A stretch of 64,000 bases of DNA from Plecoglossus altivelis (taxonomy: Eukaryota > Chordata > Actinopteri > Osmeriformes > Plecoglossidae): NCBI GenBank assembly GCA_036571765.1, contig BROE01000020.1, positions 14,013,918-14,077,917 of the forward strand. The letters run 5' to 3'. Each line of letters starts with the position of its first letter. The first letter of the stretch is position 1. A model generated the notes under the pieces. It worked only from the letters and a program-made list of their open reading frames with translations, ran no database searches and was not told the DNA's origin. A program made the position numbers and the translations under genes. Positions 12,701 through 24,200 of the stretch are shown here, piece by piece.

Positions 12701-15700
12701 TGTCGACACCCTCCAGAAGAATAACCTGGCCTTTGAGGTTACCATGTGTTTGTTTGTGTATAATTTTCTCAGTTGGATGCAGTGGGCATTTTGACTTAGT
12801 ACATTCAACCCTCATCAAGCTCTCTCTTGCTCCCTCCAGAATGGAAGCATGTGTTATTAATTCGGGCACAAACAAACTGCATATCAGATTTCTCTGGATG
12901 GCTTTTCTCATTGATTTATTCGATAACTAGAGGTGGTACTCAGGCCTAGCCCGCGCTGGGCCAGACGCATGAATGGAGATGATTGATGGCAAGAGATCGG
13001 AAGAGACTTTACTCTCCAGAAACACTTTCCTTCTGTTCTCACCAGCAGCAGCAGCAGCAGCAGCCCCCCTGGAAGCAGCCCAATGGTGATAATCATTACT
13101 TCCCATTAAGTCGTAGTGTCAAACGATGACACCTGGGCTGCTGAGTACGAGGTGGCATGAGCCACCATCACTGCTGCCGCCGAGGGCCACCGAGCCCAGC
13201 AGCTGTTCATCTTCTCACCCTCTCGCTGCTCTGGCTGGAACGTCTGGATGTGGCAGCGTTCTGGAGTGGTTAGACATCGCTCAGTGTAATCACCTCTGTA
13301 GGCCATCTAACCTATAGAGCTGTTCTGTGGATAATGATGAGTGTACCATCCTGACGCCTGTTTCGCTGTCCTCCTCAGCGCCACAGGGTGGCCAACCCGG
13401 GTCAGTTGGAGCAAAGGCTCATGGGAGCCCTGGTGTGATGAGAGAGAGGAGAGCTACAGCAGATCACTACTGGGCGTATTCAGGTAAGTCTCTGATAAAC
13501 ATCATCCCTTCTATTCATGGAAACCCACCCATTGAAAGGAAAAACTTGTGGTAAATTATTATATTATAATTCTGACATTTATCACCTTTTCTTCTTAGTA
13601 TCAAGATTGATCTCTTATCTTGGTCATCCATCTTTGTATATCTGAATGACTTCATCCTCCACTGACCTCTTCAGTATGTTCGTACATTGTTATCTAGCAC
13701 TGCAGCTTCTGATGAGGCTGTTTTCATGACTTGGAAGCACCAGTACTGCACTGTACATTTGGTTTACTTACTCCAACTATACACAAGTGCACACAGTAAA
13801 ACATAGCCTATTCTTAATATCCTGAAATAAAATGTGCTCTCCAGCCACTATCAGTGGTCCTTTTTGCTGTCTGGCCAGCTTGCCTAGCCGCTGTTCCCTT
13901 TAGGGACTATCCTCTGAGAGAAGCAGTCTTTGTCCTTACTCCACCCTTATAGGCCTGTGGCACAGAATGATCTTTAAGTACAATATTTATATAATTCTGT
14001 TCTGCCTGCCAGCTCCCAGTGTGCCTTATAATCACATTTAAGACCCACACAGTCCTGAAGAAATGCCTGAGCTGGGAAAGTTTTTATGCGAAGAATAATC
14101 AATGTTCACCCTTCACACAAATAAGTAATGACATATTGAAACAGTAGAAATCCAGCCTGTCCTGACATAACATCTAGTCGATGGTGGTCACTGACTAGTT
14201 TAGAGATATTGACTTCGGAGATTCATGTCTCCGAGTGTTAGGCTGAACTGTAAAGATTCTTATCTTTTGGTTTTATTCATGAAACTGTCCTTACCTTGCT
14301 GAGTAATGCCTCTCTTTCACTTCTTCGTTATTTCACTCTATTAACCAATCAATTATTAACAATATAACATGCATAGCTAATAAATTGCTTTCAGTTAGAA
14401 TGCCTGATACGAAGCAGTCATTCAATGTTTAGAAGAGGACTTTTTCATCTTTCCCCAAAATATTGGATTAGTTGAATATTCCTTCTAATGAAGGGATTCC
14501 CTAGACGGGTCTGCACAGAGGCTGGGGAAAAGAGAGATATCTTCTCCCATTACTAAGTATTATCCTTGAAAAAGTCACTCAATGTCCTCCATCTTGACTT
14601 GCCGACTGAGGCCTACTAGAACCACTCATGTACAGAAGGGAAAGATCGGGCAATGAATTGTTTAGACCCACTCCGCTTTTCTCAACCTTGATGAATAAAG
14701 GTATTTGAAAGAAACCAATTACAGCTCGGGGAACATTTTTCAGGTATATTCTTTACAGGGCAGAGCAGGAAAACATGTATCTCAGTACCTACCAGACACA
14801 GCTGTGAGATCAGCCTAGTCACTCGTGACTACATAAAAGCCACCACTAAGGATATCACTCCTAAGGCTTATCCTAGCTTTCCCTGGGCTTCAATTAACAT
14901 CTCCATCCGCTCTGTTGGATGCTGCTTCGAACCGTGCGTTGTTCAGAATGCATGCAACATGCAATGTCTCAATAATGTAAGCTTAAAAGAAAACAGTCCA
15001 TGAGTGTGAAATGTGGCCCTGAAGGGGGTCTGGGCTCCCTCTGCTGACCTGGCGTTCAGATGCATGTTTCTGACATCCTGTTCGATATACTGTGTGCTTT
15101 TCAAAGGGAATATTTAGTCAAGCACACTATGAATAAATTGCAGCTGGCTCATTGTACTGGCCAAAATAGAAGCATTCAGGGAACACAGAAATGCCCGTTG
15201 CCTTAGAAAGGTAGGCTAATTAGTGTCTCAGCCAGTGAATGGGGGACAGGACAAGCGTGCCTTAGCAGCTAAATGGTTATAAAATACATTTGCTTAGTGC
15301 AGGGAGGAATGAATGCAAACACCCAGGCTGGCCTGCTATTCCAAGCTGCACAACCTGTGACCTTGCTGAATGAGTCGAGTTTCTGATGAGTTTAGGGATG
15401 CCCTAGTCTCCATCTCTCTCCCCAGGGCCAGGACTCTGACATTACTCCATAGTTGCGCTCAATGACCGGTCTCCAGGAGCGCTCATCTACCAAGGAGAAG
15501 GCGACAGGGGGAGGGTGACAGGGGGAGGGCAACAAGGAGAGGCGACAGGGGGGGGCGACAGGGAGAGGGCGACAGGGGGAGGGCGACAGGGAGAGGGCGA
15601 CAGGGGGAGGGCAACAAGGAACGGGATTTCTTTGAGAAAGAGAGCCATCGTTACACAATGCAGTGAGCATAAAGTAGGAAAACTGTCCTCTCAGTCTTTC

Positions 15701-18700
15701 TCCCCTGCTATCACATACAGCAGAGCCACCCCCACACGCTCACACACTTCCATTCTACTGATGTGAGGACGATGACATCATCTGGATGCACACAATTCTC
15801 AAGGACTGGCACAGGTATCAGCCATGTTACTCTGACTTCTCGGCTATATATTCTTATCGGGATTCAGAGGACATTATAAACTAGCTCTGAGATCTAAGAT
15901 CTAGGCCCACTTAATAGTGTAAAAAGTCAGTTCTTCTGTTGCTTGTTTCTCTGCCTGAAAGACAGAACCATACAAAACGTAATATCATGCAATTACTTTC
16001 GCCATCAGCATACAAGAATAGATTGTATCATGAGGAAATCTTTAGGGTTCAATTTGACTGCAGAGCTAATCTAACTCTTCTCTCATGAAACCCAATTGGT
16101 AGGTTCTAACTAGATCGGGGCTGTTTTTGTGTGACCCGTTAACACTGCTGAAAAAGAGACGGATACAAGTGGGTGAGCACAGCTCTAGTCTCTCTGTCCT
16201 ACTGTGTGGACCTATAACAACCTTGTTCAAATAAGTCACACAGAAACACACACCATCTTGACGTTGGATTTAAAGGTTATTCACCACATGTGTTTGCAAA
16301 AACATAAATCGCATGAAGTATGGTATCGCACGAGAGCCCCATTGGAACTGGGTTCATTCAGGATTTTTAAAAATCCATACGTCCTTCATGGTTTGATTCT
16401 CATTCTCAATATCTGCCTGATATTGTTTGTTGTGACTGCTGCATTTCTTTATTGCACTCCCTTGGTATCCTTTAGAACTCTGAAAGTTAATTTGAAACCT
16501 TTGCAAAGGTCTCCATCATACACATCTGCTAAAGGACCTACCATCCAGTATCACAGGGCCTCCCTTTCTACCACATGACTGACAGCAGCTTATAGTCTAG
16601 TTTCTTTGGAGTCTAATTGGCTGGCTCCCAGTGAAGTAGGTATCTCTGTAGCTCACAGCTCTTCGCTCGCCTGCTGAGGCGAGTGGAACAAGAGCAGGGT
16701 AATGTTGACATGGCACTCCATGAAAGAAGCTCTGCTCCTTGGAGGCTGTGAGTGGAGGAGAGGGTTGGTCCCTCTAGCCTGACCCACAGAAGAGACTGCT
16801 ACAGAACAGTGGAGAACCAGGATCCACCACCACTGGAGCCCAGGTAGGCGTTAGGGTTAGTGGGATAGTGTGTCCTCTTACGTTAGCTAAGTGGGGGTAG
16901 TTATTCACTAGCATTACTGCTATATGTGTTGTGAGAGGGCGTGGGCCTGGCTTCTATCTGTGTTTGAGAAAAGGAAATAACTTTCCTTTCTACATCCATA
17001 CCTTTCTTTCTTTATTATTTTATCCCCATTGGTTCTACCCCAAAACCTTTTCAGTTCCCATCACTATTCTGTGGCAACACAGGGCTGAATGAGCCAAGGT
17101 GGACCCATATAGACCCAAACCCAATTAGCTCTACATCCATATTCATATCAGGGAGGACACTGTAGGTTTCACAGTTAAATTAATCCCCTGCCTTTACTTA
17201 AAGTCAGTAAATTGAGGTACAAACCTTACTGGTACATGACATAACTGTACTGTAGCCATATTACTGGCAGTTGTTGACATTGCTCCTAAAGAAAATTCAA
17301 GTGTATACCGTTTGACCAGATCCTCTCCTGCCTGTAATTAGTGTGGTTGTTGTGAACTAGCTCCATGCAATGCATCCACCTCATTTCTGTCTGCGCTCAG
17401 TTAATTTTCAACTCCCTGGAGAGACAAGAGACATTCACCTGCCCCAGACAGCCCTCTCCCTGCCTGTGTGCCTTTAGAATCTCTCTCTGCTCCTGCCATG
17501 ATGGCAGCTTAGCAGCGCATCATTTATAACCCTCCAGCGTTGGAGCTGAGCTGATGTAGAGTGTCAACCTCTGGCCGTACCTGCACTCATTTCCTGAGAA
17601 GCTCAGAGGCGTGGGAACACTAATTATTAAAAATGAATTTCACCGGGGCACAGGCTGACGCAGGATTCATCTTGGTTATCGCTGGCGGATCAGATCAGCC
17701 TTTTGTGTGCTGCGATTGGTCCATTTATCTCTGTCGTGGGTGGGCCTCTGACAGATGTGCCAATATGGCCGTCCAGGGTACTCTGCTGGTGGAGAGAGGC
17801 CTCTTAATTCTCCATGATGTATCACACTGGCATAAAGCAATTTGTGAGCAGAATCGAGGACCAAATCACCTCTCTTCTCTCTGCCTCTGACTTTCTGTCT
17901 CGACTTTCTGGATGAGTTAAATATATTTGGAATGTAAATTAATTAGGGATTTGTGCCCACTGAGCTAATATTTTTTCCTGGAGTTTTTGTTGAAGCTCCC
18001 AAGTGTTATGAGGGCAGTTCAGGCAATTGTCATTCAAAAGAAGTCAAATACAGTATCCATTTTTCAAAACTTAAATGTCCAGTCCCACATTTTCAGAATG
18101 GAATACCTCATTTGCCCATGACTAACATATCAGGCAGACTGGAGGGCGGTGTATAGTAATTTGTTTAGTTTGTAGTAGTCTGGCTAGCGAGGCCGTCGTG
18201 TTGCGGTGTGCTGGCAATGTCAGTCTGGTACCAGGGTGGCTCTAATCCAGTCTAATGGATGTGGACATGCTCGGCCTCCTGGGATTGTAAAATTAGGGAA
18301 GTGTAGATTGCCAGCCCACAGGTTCGCCCTCCCTTAATGTGGTTATGCTGATGAGCTGGAATGAGCAAGCCGCTCAGCAGATTTTTAAACTCATAATGAT
18401 GATGACTTACTTTGTAATGAGTACATATCCTCCCAGAGGTGATAGCTGAACTACGGGGGGGCAGATGAAATAACATTTGTTACACTTGCGCTGTGCTTAT
18501 TAAGGCCTAAGGAAGATCATAATGGCAAAGATGTCTTCATAAGTAATGTGGATAATACCTTGCTCAAGATGACTTGTCGTTGGGTTTAGCATAAAGCTTT
18601 CATCAAGATTGCATAACACCTTTAGGGATGTGGTCTCTGGCTTGGAAACTGCTGTAATGACCTGCAAAGGGTAAGGTCACAGGCTTGAACATTGGGATGT

Positions 18701-21244
18701 GTATTAAATATTTCAACAGTTGTCTGTACTGCAATCACACGCATTAAGATGCATTGGTGATGAAATAAATGAGAAAAGCTCTTTATGTTGCTGTGTAACT
18801 GGGGCTGTGTTGGTTTGTGACTGGGGCTATGTTGGTGTGTAACTGGGGCTGTGTTGGTGTGTGACAGGGGCTGTGTTGGTGTGTGACAGGGGCTGTGTTG
18901 GTGTGTGACTGGGGCTGTGTTGGTGTGTGACTGGGACTGTGTTAGTCTGTGACTGGGGCTGTGTTGGTGTGTGACTGGGGCTGTGTTAGTCTGTGACTGG
19001 GGCTGTGTTGGTGTGTGACTGGGGCTGTGTTAGTCTGTGACTGGGGCTGTGTTGGTGTGTGAGGGGGGTGTCACTTCTGTGTTGTGTTTTTCCCAGACGG
19101 CTGTGCCAGGAAGATGTGAGCTGGAATGATGGGTGCCGGCCTGTGAGCCTTTTTACTCCTCTGTGATTCTGGAGATCGTTTCTCCTACCCTGTTATCTCG
19201 GGCTAAGTGAATTATACCCCTGCCTATTGATTTCTGTCTGGATTCTAAATTAGCGGGGCACTTTCTGCGTAAACCTGCGGCCATTGTTGTTCATGCTTAG
19301 CTTGCAGAAGCTCCTCTCGAGCTGAGTAATGTCTATAAGACTGAGAAGGATAGTTAAGTTCCTAAGGCAGTGGTTTGCTGCTCTGTGTAGCAGGGCCTTC
19401 TCTGTTGTGGAAGACAACCCAGAAAGCTGTAGTTGGAGCCATCAATAACATAGTAATGAGCAAATAATGAGGAGTAGGTTCAAACATTGAGTAGGACTGT
19501 TGTTCATTAGTCGTAAGATCAACTAGATTAGAACCAGAGATGAACACTATTTAAGGAAGAATTAAGGAAGGCCAAATAAATGAGTACGTCTATCTAATGT
19601 CTAAGCATATCAAAGAAGAAGGGATGGTTGGCTGGGGAAAGAGCTTGACCTGCTTCTCTATTCCTTTGTGCTTAGCTGGAGTAGCCTCCGCAAGAATGTT
19701 ACTGGGTGTCTACTGACATAGACGCCTTTGAACACAGACTTTCTGATCCTAATTGTAGCACTTTTTTGTATTCTGTGTGTGATCATTTTCCCTTGACTGT
19801 TTTCCCGAGTATTTGAATGAATTATACCATGGTGCTGCACGTAGCTCTGAGCATGTTCGTTTTATGTTGCTTTCAATTCGCAAACTTTTTTTCTTCTAGC
19901 ACAATTGTTGGAAATGCAGGCTATTGTCAGGTGGCAATTTCATTCATTCTGTTGTGTTCATAAGCTGAACTCACATCCTGTCACAGGGTTCAGGGAATTC
20001 AAGATCTGCACTTAACACAAAGATGCAGTTTCAAAGCCTCATCAAAATGTCTACGTAAAACGGCCCACCTTTATCACATTTTCTTCAACACCCCTTTTGT
20101 AATGCAATGGAAGAAGCTGTCTCTGGGTGCGGTAGGTCAGTTTGAATGATAATTTTTCAATTATGGATTTATTCCCAGCCAATCATGCACACCTACACCA
20201 AAGTGGTTATCAGTGCAATGTAATGACTAATTTCATTGCTTTTAATTTGCTGCATGCCAGTTGGTTTGATCGCGATGCGGGGCAGGCATCATGAGTCACA
20301 GCACCTAGACTGCACCCACTCTTCCTCAAGCGATCAGGTTCCAACTCGATGATGTAACCGCACCCCCCCCCCTCCCTGCTCCCATGCTTCTTTCTTAATG
20401 CGGGCCTGATCTGGATTCAGAGCAGGGGTCTGTGAGTGGACGCTCTGTGGGGGGACGGGGGGGGACGGGGGGGGGGGGGGGGACGACACAAGCCAGATTT
20501 GGACAGGACTAAGGAATCGCTGCTCACTGTGCTTAGTGCCGTAATCATCCTGGGATGTGGTTGTGCTAGCCTGTGATTTGTGGCCTAATTAGTGATTTTG
20601 GAGCGCTGCAGGCTGAAACCCTGCTCAGTTTCTGCTTCTGCTGCCCACTTGCTGCTCTCCTTTCCTCCCTGCTTCCCCCCTTTCTGCTTTCCCCACCATC
20701 TGATGCACACACACACACCCATACACACTCTTTGCCCTCTCTCTTCTTTTCACCCACTCCCCCCCCCTCTCTCCCCCCCCCTCTCTCTTCCACTTCCTCA
20801 CTTTATCGAGCTGAAGCGAAGCAGGCAGAGGCCCAATGTTAAGCGATCCAGAAAACATGTGAATAATTAAGCAGCAGATTAAAGTGTTTAGCAGGGAGGC
20901 ATGGGGCCTGTGCTGGCCTGTCCAGTCGGTAAATGAGTGCTGGGGTAAATAAACACTGCTGATTAGGCCAGGTCAGGGGACACAGGTGCAACTCAGGAAG
21001 AGGAAGCCACAATCAAACTCTGAATGGAACCTCTAAGGGTTGTTTTGAATTATGTCCACTTCTTATTCTGCTTTGTTTGTCCCCATGTTGATGTGTGTGA
21101 GTGTATGTTTGATTGTGAATTTAATAATCCTTCCTATCATTAATCCCGGTCTATTTATTCATTTAACCTATCATTTTGGAGGCAGTATGTCTTAGTTTGT
21201 ACTGTACAGTCCCTCTGCCCTGTAGTGCTGGGATCTGTGTATGT

Positions 21245-21282
<38 letters not shown>

Positions 21283-24200
21283 TAGGTAGGTAATGGAATG
21301 GCTTTAAAGCCTTTGGGAGATAATCAGATAGTCAGAGTGCTGAATGGGGCTCTATCAATCTGCTTCTCTCCTGCTGTACCTCTGATCTCCAGGGCTGAGC
21401 ACTGTTTTGTGATGAGAGGCTCACACTGAAATCAGTTAGAGCATCACAGACTCTCTTATCCAATATGAGTTAACTCTCACCTGGACACTGAGGACCAGCT
21501 TAGACTGCAGGAGCCACACACCTAGCAAAGGCAGGAATGTAATAGCATTAAGGCATTGCATCTACGATTTCAAAAGCACTGCTTTGTTGAAAATAAATTT
21601 ACACAATTATGTAAACTAGAAAGTCGAAAATGTTCTACAGGGATCTTGTTCGGCAAGGCCTGTCAAAATATTCCCCCTCAATTTGAGATTGGTGGGGTGC
21701 ATGGTGGCAGCGCGGTTAGAGCTCCTACAAATAAGGAGATGGGTTTGATGCTTGGGCCAAATCCAACATCACATGGTCTCTCTGGGTGGAGGCTGCTTGT
21801 CCTCCCGGTGTTACCGTGGGTTCTCTCCAGCCACTCCGGCTTCCTTCCACCGTCCAAAGACATGCATGTGAAGTTAATAGGTTAATAGGAAATTCTGAAT
21901 TGCTCCTAGTGAATGAATGTGAGAGTGAATAATTGTGTTAGCCCTGCGACTTGCTGGCCCCAGTCCAGGGTGTACCCCGCCTATGGCCAAAAGTTACTTG
22001 GTTAGGCTCCGGTCACCTGTGAATGAACTTGAGATTGGTGTCCTGGAGGTGGGTGTAGGGTCAGCTCTTACTGTGGATGGTGGAGTCACAGGTCTCCTAC
22101 AGTGTGACCCCTGGCCCTGGGATTGCAGACAGGCAGAGTGCGCTTCTGTCTCACCCTGCCCCACCCCCAGAGAGACTGCTGCCTGCTTCCAGATGCCTGG
22201 CGTGGTACGTCCATGTGTTTGTGTGGGAGTGTGTGTCGACTGTGACCCGTGGCACCTTTCCTGTACCTGCTGAGTTCTCTGGGCATGGGGGCAGGCATGC
22301 ACCGCTGCTCACACAGCCTCTGTCTGGGTGACTGGCAGCTTCTGAATGTTAATATTCAGCCTGGCACTGCACAAATCTCAGCTCAACAGGAGCTGGAGAG
22401 GGGAGGCCGGGAGATGGGAAATCTAACAGCGAAACATGCATAAATGAAGTGCGCAGAGAGAGGTTCACAGAGAGATAATGGCTGAGAGAGAGAAATATGA
22501 ACAAGAGGCAAAATAGACAAGGTGAGAGAGAGAGACAAGAAATGTAGAAGGGAGGAGGGATGTTGTGAGTCACAGGAAGGCACACCTCTCTGCTCTTTTC
22601 AGATTCTATATACACGAACACAGACACACGCACAGACACACACAGACACACCCACACAGACACACAGTGCTGGTGAAGCGATAATTGAATGTGTGATTTA
22701 GGTTTGCTGGATTGATTATCTGATTTGAGTCACTTTCCTCATCACAAGGGCCAAAGTACTCAGAACACCAACACATTCATATGCAAATGTCTCTCCCAGT
22801 TCTAGCGATGTACTTCACTGTACTGCCTGTGCCCATGCAGGGTTTGGCGGGGAATGCAAGAGAACATGACAGAAGACGGAAAGTTTTCTTTTCTCTGCAG
22901 GAAATAACGCACGCTGATGAAACACTTGCCAACCATCTCTTACTCTGATTTTGGAGTTGCTGAGGAGAGCAGCCCTGTTTTTGATTTAAAATTCGCATCA
23001 TGGAACAATGGGGTATTTGCCATGACTTGGCCTGTTGCTTTGTCTGTAAAAGTGCATTGATACGAAACAGTTGCCCTTGGACAGAAAGCAAAGTAATGTA
23101 GCATCACTAATCAGTGTTTCCCTCTGGGGCTCTATGCTGGAGATCTGTTCTGCTCCAGAGAGCATCCACCTCTCGCCACTGTTTACAATTAGCAAGAGTC
23201 TCCCTACATTGGTGTGCGGTATGTGCTTAATGACAATGACCTATACTAATATACAGCAAGTCGCATCACAGTGGGCCCTCACACTGCCTCTGGGGATGTT
23301 ATACCTCGTGTATTTCATGATCTCATCAGTATTTGGCGTGGACAATTTATTCCATATTCTCATACTCTTTCTACACAACATAATTCTTTACCAGAAGTCA
23401 GTGTGTTTGGGACCGGTTAGCATGTCGTGGAGATGTAGACCCAGTATTCATTCCTGTGGTCGAGCTGGCAGGGCGGGACTGGCTGCCTGAAAGTGTGGGA
23501 TAGGATCCCAGTCAGGTCACTGCTGTTTGCCTTGTCTGTGCTGATTCAAAGCCCATGTCAGAGCGACAATGACGGCTGCGGATGTATTATGCATGAACAG
23601 TGCACAAATTGCATAGTCCAGAGGAGGCCAAAGTAACAAGAGACATTTGTATTAGACTCGTGGGTTTATGGAGTCCCCTGTGAAGGTAATGTGTCCCCTA
23701 AGGCTTCTCCTTTCTACCACAAGTACTGCATGGTTTACCTGGGGGCAGTACACCAGTTAGTTGATACAGCTGGTTAATATACAGCTGAATGTAGCTGGAT
23801 TTATGGCTCCAAGCCACTGCTTCCACTTTTACTTCTATATATTGAGAACTACTGTGTGGTTGTATGCCTGCATGGGGTGGAAGAAATTGGATTTCCTTTG
23901 CACTTATGTTATCCACTAATCAGTATAGCAAGTTACTGGATACCGGTTATTATGTTCCCGTATGCATTTGCTAACAGTTGATTGTGTCAAGCTGAATAGA
24001 TGTTCAGGGTCAGGAGTAAGTACTGCATAAACATCCTTTGTGATGACTACAAGGAGAGCTGGTCTCTCTCAGCCCTGAATGGTCATGGGCTGGGAGCTGT
24101 GAATCTCTTTTACTGTGACTCTAGTAACGCCATTACTGCCTGACTGTAACTGTCTGTGTTTACATTATTGTGCCCTATAGAAGATGGACCTCTGGCCTTC

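Larger units (their letters stand above)
785..13378 (+). other. ptprg: ptprg intron 1 (12.6 kb)
   Basis: The intron has a GTAAGT donor and an acceptor after a pyrimidine tract (tcgctgtcctcctcag), phase 1. No coding sequence is convincing. It holds homopolymer G/T patches (5230-5265, 5430-5448), a local duplication near 4250-4318, two 20-bp palindromic repeats at 9301-9340, a three-copy ~25-bp repeat near 10790-10860, a 14-bp minisatellite at 12171-12550 and a short (CAG)7 at 13043-13063. Most of it is AT-leaning sequence in which I recognise nothing. Confidence 0.9.

Noticed and set aside
13327..13378. Alternative start just before exon 2
   Set aside because: The frame opens with GTG, not ATG, a good acceptor intervenes, and a proper signal-peptide exon exists at 700-784.
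16204..16578. 124-codon open frame on + with a hydrophobic stretch
   Set aside because: No start consensus, no family resemblance and within intron 2. A single hydrophobic run is common in AT-rich sequence.
16740..16855. Possible extra exon ending at ccag|gtaggc
   Set aside because: The donor-like site is isolated. There is no matching acceptor in the right phase, and the frame shows no resemblance to PTPRG.
21695..21765. tRNA gene
   Set aside because: The tRNA-like sequence is the diverged head of the SINE and does not fold into a full cloverleaf by eye.
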